Source: a virus. From it: DNA of 30,419 nt. Of the stretch, positions 22,271 to 30,352 are shown piece after piece; within the stretch, counting starts at the first letter, position 1, and every line of letters starts with the position of its first letter. Where the stretch lies: IMG/VR virus record IMGVR_UViG_3300013100_000329, positions 1 through 30,419 of that record, one strand, 5' to 3'. Position numbers and translations under genes: made by a program. Below the pieces are notes generated by a model. That model worked only from the letters and a program-made list of their open reading frames with translations, was not told the origin of the DNA and made no database searches.

Positions 22271-22669
22271 ATGACAGCATTTGAAATTTTCGCATTGATC
22301 AGCTTCGTAATTGCACTCGCCATTCTGTATTGGGTCGGGTATCGAGGCGGCTTAAAGGATGGCTGGAGCGAAGGCTACGACGACGGCCACGGTAAGGGCT
22401 ATATCGAGGGCATTGAAGAGGGCGAGTCGTCGGGCGCCACTGCTCTCGAAAACGCCACACGGCGATGTGAGCGCCTAGAACTGATTTTGATGAGGGAACC
22501 CCAGGACCGTCAGATCCTTCTGGCCATCGCGGGAAAACTCAAACTCGCCGCCGACTTCTTTCAAGCGATCAAATCGGAAGGCCACGCAACTCAAGCACTC
22601 ATTCTGCGCGGCCACGCTTTGAGCATGGCCGCCGAGTTGGATTCCTTCTATCAGGAGGATGCAGCATGA
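22271..22669 (+). CDS. Membrane-anchored protein with Gly-spaced repeat
   Basis: A 132-residue protein. Residues 3-25 are a hydrophobic membrane segment (FEIFALISFVIALAILYWV). Next comes a stretch with Gly at every fourth position or so (GYRGGLKDGWSEGYDDGHG), then a polar helical region. AAGGGG precedes the ATG at good spacing. It could be a tail-anchored or single-pass inner-membrane protein whose Gly-zipper mediates self-association. The stop overlaps the next start. Confidence 0.62.
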   Translation: MTAFEIFALISFVIALAILYWVGYRGGLKDGWSEGYDDGHGKGYIEGIEEGESSGATALENATRRCERLELILMREPQDRQILLAIAGKLKLAADFFQAIKSEGHATQALILRGHALSMAAELDSFYQEDAA

Positions 22670-22887
22670 GTCGCCCTATCCCAATGATGCGTCTGACGCC
22701 CCAGGCCGCTGGAACACTGCAACAGCAGTACAACAAGGCTATGAAGGAACTGAGCGTAATGACTCGACATAACAAAGAGTTTGACCGGCAGCTGAAAGCG
22801 CTGATCGGTTACGACGCCCTGCGCAAATTGCATAAGGCAACTGACAACGCCCTGCTGCTGGCCGATCTCGTGAAGGAGGCCGCATGA
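22666..22887 (+). CDS. Small hypothetical protein
   Basis: A 73-residue helical protein starting MSRPIPMMRLTPQAAGTLQ, with ATGA overlaps at both ends and GGAGG before the start. It is rich in Lys, Gln and Leu (AMKELSVMTRHNKEFDRQLK). No family is recognised. Confidence 0.6.
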   Translation: MSRPIPMMRLTPQAAGTLQQQYNKAMKELSVMTRHNKEFDRQLKALIGYDALRKLHKATDNALLLADLVKEAA

Positions 22888-23426
22888 ACTGGATCCTCAC
22901 CCACACCGGCAAACGTTTTGACCTGTTCGAACCTGACGCCGACATGATCGACCCACGGGATATTTCCCACTCACTGGCACACCTCTGCCGCTTCAACGGG
23001 CATACCCGCGAGTTCTACAGCGTGGCGCAACACTGCTGCATCGTCGCCGAGCTGGTGCCGGAAGAACACAAGCTCGTAGCCTTACTCCACGACGCGCCAG
23101 AGGCGTACCTGGGCGACATGACCAAGCCACTTAAGCAGTGGCTACACGCATACCAGGACTTTGAAGACTGGGTATGGCAACGCGTGTGCCAACGCTTCGA
23201 CATTGCTGCACAACTTCCTGCATGCGTTCACCAGGCCGACTTGATTGCGCTGGCCACCGAACGCCGCGACCTCATGCCAACCGATCCGGCTATCTGGGAT
23301 TGTTTGGTCGGCATACAACCTATGGCCGAAATCATCCGTCCATGGCCTGCCGCAGAAGCCAGACTCACCTACTACCAGCGCCTGATGGACCAACTCGCTG
23401 TCGAACATCGGAGGAAAGCGGCATGA
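22884..23426 (+). CDS. HD-domain nucleotide phosphohydrolase (YfbR-like)
   Basis: A 180-residue HD-superfamily phosphohydrolase. Metal-binding residues are in place: His33 and His40 in the SLAHLCRFNGH segment, His50 in YSVAQHC, and the HD pair His69-Asp70 in LLHDAPEAYLGDMTKP. The layout is that of YfbR-type 5'-deoxynucleotidases, which remove phosphate from deoxynucleoside monophosphates. In a phage it may reshape the nucleotide pool or remove signal nucleotides. GGAGG precedes the start, and both ends overlap neighbours. Confidence 0.82.
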   Translation: MNWILTHTGKRFDLFEPDADMIDPRDISHSLAHLCRFNGHTREFYSVAQHCCIVAELVPEEHKLVALLHDAPEAYLGDMTKPLKQWLHAYQDFEDWVWQRVCQRFDIAAQLPACVHQADLIALATERRDLMPTDPAIWDCLVGIQPMAEIIRPWPAAEARLTYYQRLMDQLAVEHRRKAA

Positions 23427-23710
23427 AGAACCAACTGGAAAACACCAGCGCCCTGCCCGCTTTGCTCCGCAGCACCAGTGGTGTCGACACGTCAGAAACA
23501 AACAGTCTCTGCTGCGCAGCAGCAGGCATTATTGCTCCTTCCAGCGCCACTGCCGAGGCACGTATACCCCACGAAAAGCTGCGCGGGGCAGCGGTCAGTG
23601 ATGCAACGCTTACCGCTTCGGGACGCCCGCCTGCGCAGCCTGTCGCGGGGTATACGCACGTTTCGGGGAATGTGAGTTGCTATGCCGTGCGGGAGGCTTC
23701 CCATGCTTAA
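23423..23710 (+). CDS. Hypothetical protein overlapping the methyltransferase
   Basis: A 95-residue product starting MKNQLENTSALPALLRSTSG, rich in Ala, Ser, Thr and Pro. ATG 23423 overlaps the previous stop; GGAGGAAAGC lies just upstream. The C-terminus runs 8 bases into the methyltransferase gene. There are no membrane segments or recognised domains. Overlaps on both sides support expression, but the low-complexity composition makes the coding call less certain than for its neighbours. Confidence 0.5.
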   Translation: MKNQLENTSALPALLRSTSGVDTSETNSLCCAAAGIIAPSSATAEARIPHEKLRGAAVSDATLTASGRPPAQPVAGYTHVSGNVSCYAVREASHA

Positions 23711-25694
23711 GCGCACCCTCACCCACTTCCATCTTTGCTGCGGTCTCGGCAGCGGCGCTGCTGGTTTCAGCGACTCCAAACCGGTCCTGGGACCTGTGCA
23801 AGCTGAATGGCGCTGCCTGGGTGGCGTCGACGTCGACCCCGCCGGGTTGCGCGATTTCCAGATGATGACCGGTGTATCTGGCACGCTGATGGACCTGTTC
23901 ACCCGCGAACAATACACCGCGTTCCACGGCCAACAGCCGCCCGCCGGTTGGAAGGAAGCCACCGCCGAGGATCTGCGCCGCGCTGCCAGCAACGAAGATC
24001 CGGATGCAGTGTTCATCAGCAGTCCCTGCAAGGGTGCCTCGGGCCTTTTGTCCGAGACCATGAGCCAGACGCCCAAGTACCGGGCGCTCAATGAGCTCAC
24101 GTTGCGTTGCGTATGGCTGATGTGCGAAGCCTGGAAGTACAACCCGGTGTCGCTGATCGTGTTCGAAAACGTACCGCGCCTGGCTACCCGTGGCCGGTAC
24201 TTGCTGGACCAGATCACCAAGCTGCTAAGACACTACGGATACGCGGTGGCTGAAACCACCCACGACTGTGGCGAAATTGGTGGATTGGCCCAGAGCCGAA
24301 AACGCTTCTTGCTGGTGGCCAGGCACGTAGAGAAGGTCCCGGCGTTCCTGTACGAACCAGAGAAACGCAGCCTGCGTGCCGTCGGTGACGTGCTGAGCCG
24401 CATGCCGCTGGCAGGCGATATAGATCAGGCAGGGCCGATGCACCGCGTGCCGGCGTTGCAGTGGAAAACATGGATACGCCTAGCCCTGGTCGAGGCCGGG
24501 AAGGATTGGCGCAGCCTGAGCCGGTTTGCGATCGAGGACGGGCACCTGCGCGACTTTGTGATCGTGCCTGACTACCAATACGGCGTACTCGGGGTTGTCG
24601 ATTGGGACGATACAGCCGGGGTGGTTGCAGGTGCGAGCCGCCCAATGAACGACAAGTTTTCCGTGGCAGATCCGCGACCCACCAACAAATTCGAGTACAC
24701 CCAATTCGGCGTACTGCCCTATGACCGCCACTGCGGTGTCGTAACCGGTCAACGCAGCCCGGGGCAAGGGACGTTCAGCGTTGCTGATCCGCGCATGACC
24801 GACGAGCGCCACAATAATATGTTCCGCGTGGTACGCAATGATCAAACCGCCGGCACTGTGACTGCAGGACAAGGGCCGAGCTCTGGCGGGCAGGCCGTGG
24901 CCGACCCTCGGCAACCGTCCAAGGGTTTCGGCAAGTACCTGGTCACCGACTACAGCAAGCCGGCCGGCACCGTCATCGCCGGCAGCACCACCGGGCAAGG
25001 CGCTTTCGCCGTGGCAGATCCCGCCTATAAAACATGGCACCCGAATGCCAGCACGCAAAAGTTGCGGATCACGCCCTGGTGCGAGAGCGCCAAGACCGTG
25101 ACTGGCTCGCAACAGGTTGCCAGCGGCGCGTTATCGATCGCAGATCCTCGCCCAGGAATGTCGCGCAGCAAGGGCGATGCGTACCTGACTGGCGGGCATT
25201 ACGGCGTGGTCGAATACAGCGCACCGGCCGGCGCCATATCTGCCAGTGCTTGCCACGATAACGGCCGCTGGTCAGTTGCCGATCAGCGCATGCCGGCGCA
25301 CAACGATCGGCTGACCTGCATGATCACCAGCCTCGACGGGACCTGGCACCGGCCGTTCACCACGCTGGAGTTGGCCGCGCTGCAATCACTGTTCGACCCA
25401 GAAGATCACTGGTCAGCAGATCCACAGACCGCCCATGAGATCGAGCGCATGCAGCGCGTTCGCAAGATTGAACAGGCGGGAGTCTTCCGGCTGGACGGAA
25501 TCAACGACGGCCAGCACCGGGAGCGGATTGGCAACGCGGTACCACGCGCAGCGGCACGGGCAATGGCGGATGTGTTCGGCATGACGCTGCTGCTTTCCGA
25601 GGCTGGGGAGACATTCATACTCAGCAACATTTCGGTTTGGGTGCAGCCAGTGGCGATTGCGCTGAGTCTGGCCCAGCAGGAGGTTGGCGTATGA
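23703..25694 (+). CDS. C5-cytosine DNA methyltransferase with repeated insert
   Basis: A 663-residue protein of the DNA (cytosine-5)-methyltransferase family. Motif I is LCCGLGSGAAGF (11-22), the catalytic Pro-Cys is in SSPCKG with Cys109, motif VI is ENVPR (155-159), motif VIII is QSRKRFLLVAR (197-207), a motif IX-like part is PFTTLELAALQSLF (551-564) and motif X is IGNAVP (609-614). Between VIII and IX, where the target recognition domain normally lies, are six imperfect repeats of about 40 residues, each ending in VADPR or a close variant. ATG 23703 with GGGAGG six bases upstream is preferred to 23682. It may protect phage DNA from host restriction. Confidence 0.92.
   Translation: MLKRTLTHFHLCCGLGSGAAGFSDSKPVLGPVQAEWRCLGGVDVDPAGLRDFQMMTGVSGTLMDLFTREQYTAFHGQQPPAGWKEATAEDLRRAASNEDPDAVFISSPCKGASGLLSETMSQTPKYRALNELTLRCVWLMCEAWKYNPVSLIVFENVPRLATRGRYLLDQITKLLRHYGYAVAETTHDCGEIGGLAQSRKRFLLVARHVEKVPAFLYEPEKRSLRAVGDVLSRMPLAGDIDQAGPMHRVPALQWKTWIRLALVEAGKDWRSLSRFAIEDGHLRDFVIVPDYQYGVLGVVDWDDTAGVVAGASRPMNDKFSVADPRPTNKFEYTQFGVLPYDRHCGVVTGQRSPGQGTFSVADPRMTDERHNNMFRVVRNDQTAGTVTAGQGPSSGGQAVADPRQPSKGFGKYLVTDYSKPAGTVIAGSTTGQGAFAVADPAYKTWHPNASTQKLRITPWCESAKTVTGSQQVASGALSIADPRPGMSRSKGDAYLTGGHYGVVEYSAPAGAISASACHDNGRWSVADQRMPAHNDRLTCMITSLDGTWHRPFTTLELAALQSLFDPEDHWSADPQTAHEIERMQRVRKIEQAGVFRLDGINDGQHRERIGNAVPRAAARAMADVFGMTLLLSEAGETFILSNISVWVQPVAIALSLAQQEVGV
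24582..25292 (+). repeat. Six imperfect ~40-residue coding repeats in the methyltransferase
   Basis: VADPR or its variants occur at residues 321, 360, 399, 437 (VADPA), 479 (IADPR) and 525 (VADQR). The preceding part of each unit has the form aGxVxxG followed by GQG or similar. Spacing is 39, 39, 38, 42 and 46 residues. The units are divergent, so the duplication is old. Confidence 0.8.
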
Positions 25695-25972
25695 CCGTTT
25701 TCCTACTGCTGTACCCGTGCGCGGACGCAACCCATACAGACTGCCAGGTGGTGAAGGCTGATAGCTGGAAGGGACCTCACGCCTACGAGCAATGCCTTGA
25801 CGTTCTGCCTGATCTGACCAAGGCGCTGACTGCGCCCAACCGGAAACGACACAGATTCGTGTGTGAGATCCAATCCGACGGCGCACAACCCCGCAGAGCA
25901 GAAGCTACTGCCGTCGCGCGCTCATCAATCGTTTCGGATCTAACAGGAGAGGGCGATTGCAATGGCTTGTAA
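25691..25972 (+). CDS. Small hypothetical protein
   Basis: A 93-residue product starting MTVFLLLYPCADATHTD; AGGAGG lies seven bases before the ATG, which overlaps the methyltransferase stop. The first part looks folded, with Cys at 10, 18 and 35, while the C-terminal third is polar and Arg/Ala-rich. The end overlaps the next gene start by 11 bases. No family is recognised. Confidence 0.55.
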   Translation: MTVFLLLYPCADATHTDCQVVKADSWKGPHAYEQCLDVLPDLTKALTAPNRKRHRFVCEIQSDGAQPRRAEATAVARSSIVSDLTGEGDCNGL

Positions 25973-26225
25973 GCATGAAGACTTCAAGGCGACCGTAAGT
26001 GTTGCTCGAATCAAAAACAAAGGTCGATTCATGGCAGAAATCAGCATCGTATGCACGCACTGCGGCGTTCCGATGCAGTTCATGGGTCTCGAGCCGGGAC
26101 TCAACTATGACGGCGCCACTGTCAACCTCGATGGTTTCAAGGCGCGCATTGGCATTCATCCTCGCGGCGAACGACCGAATCCCCTGCAGAAGCTTGCAGG
26201 CTATTCGATCCGCAATCACAACTGA
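25962..26225 (+). CDS. Hypothetical protein with possible zinc-binding Cys/His
   Basis: An 87-residue protein starting MACKHEDFKATVSVARI, with AGGAGAGGG upstream. CKH near the start and CTHCG in the middle could bind one zinc ion, and the strand pattern FMAEISIVCTHCG resembles a zinc ribbon. It may act on nucleic acid. No family is named with confidence. Confidence 0.6.
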   Translation: MACKHEDFKATVSVARIKNKGRFMAEISIVCTHCGVPMQFMGLEPGLNYDGATVNLDGFKARIGIHPRGERPNPLQKLAGYSIRNHN

Positions 26226-26235
26226 GGCATTGGCC

Positions 26236-26667
26236 ATGATCACCAAGCAAATGAATGACGGCATGCCGAAGCGATACCGGGCAAGCATTGGCAAATGGGG
26301 GGCTTCTCGGCGTGAATCGGTATACCTGTGTTCTGACATTGATAAGATGAACGAGGGCTTTTTTAAAATGGTTTCGGCGCTGCGCACCCTGCTTGATGGC
26401 CAAGATCGTCATGACAGTGTGCAGCGCTTCTGGTCCTACAACGCACAAAACATCCGCTGCGTTCGTGAGTCGGACTACGACGCCCTATCGCAACGTCTCG
26501 CCAACGCCGAGGCTGCCCTGAAGTGGGAATCGGAACGAAACGCGCTGTTACTAGCCCAGTTTAAGGACGCTCAAGCCCAGCCCCTGGGCGAGCAAGTGGT
26601 AATTATTGATATTGTTTACAGCGGAATGATCGAAGGGCTTCATATCTGTAAGCGGGAGGCAGTATGA
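26236..26667 (+). CDS. Hypothetical phage protein with helical C-terminus
   Basis: A 143-residue protein starting MITKQMNDGMPKRYRASIG at ATG 26236, with GAGG about nine bases upstream; the longer frame from 25999 is a shadow of the previous gene. A coiled-coil-like helix (YDALSQRLANAEAALKWESE) lies in the second half. The stop overlaps the DUF4224 start. Function is unknown. Confidence 0.6.
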   Translation: MITKQMNDGMPKRYRASIGKWGASRRESVYLCSDIDKMNEGFFKMVSALRTLLDGQDRHDSVQRFWSYNAQNIRCVRESDYDALSQRLANAEAALKWESERNALLLAQFKDAQAQPLGEQVVIIDIVYSGMIEGLHICKREAV

Positions 26668-26870
26668 GCGCAGCCCGTGTACTTGAGTTTGAAGACTTAC
26701 AACGCGTAACCGGATATAGCCGCCGGGCAGACGTTGAAAAAGCGCTGCGCTCCCAAGGAATTCGAATCTTCAGTGGACGAAAGGGGCCCTGGACTACGGT
26801 GGATTTGATCATCCAGGCGGGCGGGCTAAAAACCTTGGATACCGGCAGCTACAGTGCGGACATCGTATGA
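26664..26870 (+). CDS. DUF4224-type small DNA-binding protein (excisionase candidate)
   Basis: A 68-residue protein with the DUF4224 pattern: LEFEDLQRVTGYSRRADVEK, then LRSQGIRIFSGRKGPWTTVD. These proteins have an excisionase-like helix-turn-helix and occur directly upstream of phage integrases, as here, with a 4-base stop/start overlap. A role as recombination directionality factor is inferred from size, fold and position. Confidence 0.7.
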   Translation: MSAARVLEFEDLQRVTGYSRRADVEKALRSQGIRIFSGRKGPWTTVDLIIQAGGLKTLDTGSYSADIV

Positions 26871-28015
26871 AACGTGGTCGAAAGCGCCAACACAATCCCA
26901 ACATCCCTGGGCACATTGACCAGGCGGCTTTGCCGCGCTCGGTCTATTTCGACCATAGGGGCGCTGGGTGCTGGTACATCCTGTATTTCAATGAGGCCGG
27001 GCGGCGACAGCGGCAGAACCTTTGCGCGGGTAACGTGACGCTTTCAGAGCTTCACCGCCTCATTGAGGAGCGCAACGGCGTCGACCGCGACAGCCTGCAA
27101 TACCTCTGTGATGAGTTCCACAAGAGCGACCAGTATAAGGTCCTCAGCGAGAAAACCCACGACGACTATGTCTACTCCCGCGATGTTCTTTTAGCGTTTC
27201 CGACGAAGCTTGGCAAACCGCTGGGCGAACTGGCGGTGCTCAAGTTCACGCCGGCGCTCGTCCAGCGGATCATCGACAAGATAGCCCAAGATGGCACCCC
27301 CTCCAAAGCTGCCCACTCACTGCGCTACCTGCGCCGAGTGATGCAGTGGGGCCGTAACCGTGGTTTTGTGAAGGACAACCCAGCCAAGGGCATTGAGTCG
27401 CCGAAAGAGCGAAAGCAGCGCCGACTGCCAGACGATACTGTCATGGTTAACCTAATCAGGTTCGCGAAACAACAAGGCCAGCTCAAGAGCGGTCAGCCAG
27501 GGGCCTGCTCCCCTTACCTGTGGTATGTGATGGAAATCGGTTACCTCTGCCGCCTACGCGGTATCGAGACGATCACGCTCACCGACGAGAACGAGCTCGC
27601 CGAAGGCGTCCTCACCAACCGCCGCAAGGGCAGCCGAGACAATATTGTCCGTTGGACGCCCAGGCTGCGGGCGGCGTGGGATGCAGCCAAAGCCATCAGG
27701 TCGGAGACTTGGGAGCGGAAGCGTGTGCCGGTGCCGATCCGCGCAGACCAGCGCTTCCTGATCATCGCCGCCACCGGCAGACAGTTGTCGAAGTCGGGGC
27801 TTGATACAGCATTCCAGCGGCTGATCGTGCAGGCGATCGAGAAAAGTGTTCTGACCGAGGATCAGCGATTCGGGATGCACGACTTCAAGCGCAAGGGCAT
27901 CACTGACACGGTGGGCACCCGGGCGGATAAGCAGCAGGCGTCAGGGCACAAAGATGAAGCGATGATGGACGTCTATGATTTGAGCTTGCCTCTGGTAGAT
28001 CCATCCGGAGGCTAG
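26867..28015 (+). CDS. int: Tyrosine site-specific integrase
   Basis: A 382-residue phage integrase. The N-terminal basic part and arm/core-binding domains are followed by a catalytic domain with Arg231 in CRLRGIE, Lys254 in RRKGS, His338 in MHDFKRKG, His361 in SGHKDE and the nucleophile Tyr370 in MDVYDLS. The box II motif is HDFK instead of HxxR, a substitution seen in this integrase group. It should recombine at the tRNA-Thr 3' end, a copy of which lies at about 30294-30345. Its stop overlaps the end of the convergent cassette by 4 bases. It appears intact. Confidence 0.93.
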   Translation: MKRGRKRQHNPNIPGHIDQAALPRSVYFDHRGAGCWYILYFNEAGRRQRQNLCAGNVTLSELHRLIEERNGVDRDSLQYLCDEFHKSDQYKVLSEKTHDDYVYSRDVLLAFPTKLGKPLGELAVLKFTPALVQRIIDKIAQDGTPSKAAHSLRYLRRVMQWGRNRGFVKDNPAKGIESPKERKQRRLPDDTVMVNLIRFAKQQGQLKSGQPGACSPYLWYVMEIGYLCRLRGIETITLTDENELAEGVLTNRRKGSRDNIVRWTPRLRAAWDAAKAIRSETWERKRVPVPIRADQRFLIIAATGRQLSKSGLDTAFQRLIVQAIEKSVLTEDQRFGMHDFKRKGITDTVGTRADKQQASGHKDEAMMDVYDLSLPLVDPSGG

Positions 28016-28569
28016 ACGTTTATCGGTACCTTTGTGAATGCGTCCGCAAGGTCCTTTCGAGCTTGCTTCTTTTCCGCATTCGAACGTCCCGCAACTTCGA
28101 AAACGTCGGCATGGACTACGTTATCCTCGAGAGCGGTGTCGTACACCGCTAAGAGCCTCTTGTTATCCATCATCAGGCTGCGAAGCGCCACGCAAGTCGC
28201 TGTGACGGCTCCGAGGTAGGTCCTCTCAGGCTTGTCCTCTGGCTTGACCAGATTGTAAGCCACAGCCTGCTGGCGTCCACGCTCATGACTTTGCGGGTCG
28301 ATCGCTGCCGTATCAGCTCTTTCGCAAGATAAGCCTTTATCCTTGGCATCGGAAAACAGCGCTGGGAGCACTTCACCATCGTGCAAATGCAGCGGTGAAA
28401 AAACGAATCTGTGTAAATGCTCCTCAGCGCCTACCACGCGAGGAGAGAATTTACTGACGGACTCACACTCGCAGTATGCATCTGGAAAGCTGGCGTCGAT
28501 CAGCTTAGCGCGGGTAGAGACCTCGCCCCTCCCAGTCGGTAATCCTTCAAACAATGCCCTACATGACAT
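28012..28569 (-). CDS. Cassette protein 3, unknown function
   Basis: A 185-residue protein, last of a three-gene minus-strand cassette between integrase and attachment site. ATG 28569 begins MSCRALFEGLPTGRG, seven bases after the preceding stop; the longer frame to 28668 overlaps the gene before and is rejected. HRFVFSPLHLHDGEVLP is followed by FSDAKDKGLSCER, and a C-terminal polar helix contains NAEKKQARKDLADAF. No membrane segment and no catalytic motif are evident. Ribosome site is weak, so it may depend on translational coupling. Confidence 0.62.
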   Translation of the reverse strand: MSCRALFEGLPTGRGEVSTRAKLIDASFPDAYCECESVSKFSPRVVGAEEHLHRFVFSPLHLHDGEVLPALFSDAKDKGLSCERADTAAIDPQSHERGRQQAVAYNLVKPEDKPERTYLGAVTATCVALRSLMMDNKRLLAVYDTALEDNVVHADVFEVAGRSNAEKKQARKDLADAFTKVPINV

Positions 28570-28576
28570 ATATAAG

Positions 28577-29083
28577 TCAGACCAAATCCAAATGGGCCAA
28601 GAAGCCAGAATGAAGAACCGCTTCGTTGAGCGCCAAATCGGCACTCGCGAATCTTTGGCCGGGAGCATTATATATGTAGTGAAACGTCCCGTCCCCAGGG
28701 AAGGATATCTCTATGTAGCTATCAGCTTCCTTCCAAAAAAGGGAAATCTCTCCGTCACCGGCCAGCATGTGGATAGGAGCTTCAAATCTAATCGGAAGGA
28801 CGTGCAGAAACTCAACTGCGTTGACCCACGAGGCATAGGTGGCCGGCACTCCGCCGTATCCGTCCCAGTCGTTATCCGCCTGGAGATACGAATGTAGCTT
28901 CGCGTAAAGCCTGCTCATACCCACATCCCTGCTATTGGTGTGCGTGGGAGGAAGCTGCACAAAAAAACCCGTAAGCCCTTGAGGGATCACCGTTTTAGGC
29001 GCGTTTTTGGTAGTCGGGATCTGCACCACGTATGGTGGAGGCTGATCCAGAATCGTGGACTGTGTTTCCATAGCTACGGCCAT
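28577..29083 (-). CDS. Cassette protein 2, unknown function
   Basis: A 168-residue protein; AAGGAG lies seven bases before ATG 29083, and its gene starts 11 bases after the TIGR04255-like gene ends. The N-terminus is Pro/Thr-rich. The core DNDWDGYGGVPATYASWVNA is a recurrent pattern in small uncharacterised bacterial proteins of this type, followed by FLHVLP, GDGEISLFWKEADSYIEI and FPGDGTFHYIY. This looks like a compact alpha-beta fold. Function is unknown; it is expected to work with its two neighbours. Confidence 0.68.
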   Translation of the reverse strand: MAVAMETQSTILDQPPPYVVQIPTTKNAPKTVIPQGLTGFFVQLPPTHTNSRDVGMSRLYAKLHSYLQADNDWDGYGGVPATYASWVNAVEFLHVLPIRFEAPIHMLAGDGEISLFWKEADSYIEISFPGDGTFHYIYNAPGQRFASADLALNEAVLHSGFLAHLDLV

Positions 29084-29094
29084 AGCAACTCTCC

Positions 29095-29964
29095 TTAGTT
29101 GGGATGGACTGTGTTGAACGAGATCATATCTTTAACCTGATCCGTCAGCATATCCCCCACTACCAATTTATTCTGATCATGCAGGTATTGGAATACGTCA
29201 TTCATCTGATCGTTCAACTGACCATTTACAACCGGGTTGAACATTTCAAACAGCTGGTACTTATGGACTGTCGTAATTTGAACGTCGAACACCGAAGCGG
29301 TTTCGGTTACATTTACATTCACGTTGGTCAGTAGCTTGCCACGAAGGCCGAACTCGGGCCGGCTGAAATAACCATGATGAGAATGGAAAGCGTCAGTCAG
29401 CGAGGTGAAGGTCGGTGGCAAGTACTTATTCTGCGGGCTAAAAAGCTCTACAAGGGGTTGAGCTTCACCTCGCGGGAAATTCACCTTAAAGGCGTCTGTG
29501 TACTGCAAAGACAGCGCAGAGAACTTCGTGTCTCCCAGCCAAGGGGTCAGAATTGATAGGTATTTCCTGACCTCTGCCCACAGTCCAGCCCAGCGCACGT
29601 ATTCGCCGCACACGATGATGAGCGCATTCGCCTGAATGTTGACTGAAAGCGCTGGTTCGCCGTTTGGCTTAACCCTATCGAAGGCAATGCCTGAGATTGG
29701 CCCTGCAGGGCCAAAGGGTCCGCCAAAGGGACTGGGAAACGGCGCGCCAAAAAATTGCTCAGCACCAGCCCCTTGGGGGATGTTCAACATCATCTGCTGC
29801 TGCTTAGAAACCCGAGGTAAATCCCCCACCAACTGGTCGTGGAGCTGGGTCCCCTCCAGCAAGCTGGCGAAAGCGTGCGGTGCCAATGGCGCAGAGAACT
29901 CGAACAGAAACAATACGTTACTGATCGCATGTTTACCGCCGTGGGGCTTGATAGTAGCTGCCAT
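29095..29964 (-). CDS. TIGR04255-like protein, first gene of cassette
   Basis: A 289-residue protein that resembles the sporadically distributed TIGR04255 family. The central part VNIQANALIIVCGEYVRWAG, then FSALSLQYTDAFKV and, later, TTVHKYQLFEM, follow the strand/helix order of that family; the match is by eye. A Gly/Pro-rich loop (APFPSPFGGPFGPAGP) is unusual. GAGG lies five bases before ATG 29964. It heads a three-gene operon in the cargo position between int and att, where defence or other host-benefit genes often sit. Confidence 0.65.
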   Translation of the reverse strand: MAATIKPHGGKHAISNVLFLFEFSAPLAPHAFASLLEGTQLHDQLVGDLPRVSKQQQMMLNIPQGAGAEQFFGAPFPSPFGGPFGPAGPISGIAFDRVKPNGEPALSVNIQANALIIVCGEYVRWAGLWAEVRKYLSILTPWLGDTKFSALSLQYTDAFKVNFPRGEAQPLVELFSPQNKYLPPTFTSLTDAFHSHHGYFSRPEFGLRGKLLTNVNVNVTETASVFDVQITTVHKYQLFEMFNPVVNGQLNDQMNDVFQYLHDQNKLVVGDMLTDQVKDMISFNTVHPN

Positions 29965-30293
29965 GGAACCTCAAAGGATCTTGTACAAAGCTTTAGCACT
30001 ATATATAGCAGCTGCAAAGGGAATGCGCATGACACGCCAGCGCCGTTCACCCTACCGCTGTGGCCGCGGATAGTAGCACAGCGTACTCGTTCGTCTAACG
30101 CCAAAAGCGAAGCACGACGGGGCGCAGATGGCTGCGAATCTCGAGCAGTTATCCACAAGCGCAGCTGAATCTTCAATGAAAAAACGTTTCTTCACCACGT
30201 ACATTAGATCGGCAGCAGCCAGTGAAACATGAGCCGTAGCTTATGCGTCACGTACATAAAATGTACGCAAGCCTATGATTATTCGAGCTAAGG
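29965..30293. other. Cassette upstream region and att flank
   Basis: No gene was recognised. A TATA-rich element near 30000-30012 on the minus strand may be the minus-10 of the cassette promoter. The sequence ACGTACAT occurs near 30197 and 30250, and CGTACAT/ATGTACG form a dyad at 30251-30267. Such repeated short sites near an attachment core could be integrase arm-binding sites. Confidence 0.4.
30251..30267. repeat. Inverted repeat CGTACAT-N3-ATGTACG
   Basis: Exact 7-bp arms flank three A residues. The same heptamer begins at 30198. The dyad lies about 30 bases from the tRNA-derived attachment sequence and could bind integrase, a directionality factor or a cassette regulator. Confidence 0.6.
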
Positions 30294-30345
30294 CAGCTGA
30301 CTTGTAATCAGTAGGTCCCGGGTTCGACTCCTGGTGCCGGCACCA
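30294..30345 (+). tRNA. tRNA-Thr(TGT) 3' fragment, attachment-site core
   Basis: From the anticodon arm on, the sequence is a good tRNA. The stem CTGA/TCAG surrounds loop CTTGTAA with anticodon TGT, followed by a TPsiC arm containing GGTTCGACTCC, then TGCCGGCACCA. The 5' half is not tRNA-like: no D arm can be formed, and only the first three bases of a 75-base window could pair with the acceptor end. This is the pattern left when a phage integrates into the 3' end of a tRNA gene and the other junction keeps the whole tRNA. Confidence 0.8.
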
Positions 30346-30352
30346 TATCTCG

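Larger units (their letters stand above)
2452..30345. mobile_element. Defective lambda-like prophage
   Basis: A continuous block with the gene order of a lambdoid phage: late lysis and structural genes leftward, Q, replication, CII and cro leftward, CI rightward, then accessory genes, integrase and a tRNA-derived attachment sequence. The left limit given is the end of Rz and is only a minimum. Two internal fusions (near 7249-7266 and 9495-9510) show that most head and tail genes have been lost. The lysis, regulatory and integration genes look intact. Short AT-rich plus-strand genes at 3978 and 8435 look like morons. Confidence 0.9.

Noticed and set aside
23492-24220. Minus-strand frame of 242 codons opposite the methyltransferase
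   Set aside because: It is antisense to the catalytic domain, which carries all motifs on the plus strand.
30271-30345. Complete tRNA-Thr of 75 bases
   Set aside because: Only three acceptor pairs form at the 5' end and no D arm is present, so only the 3' portion is tRNA-derived.
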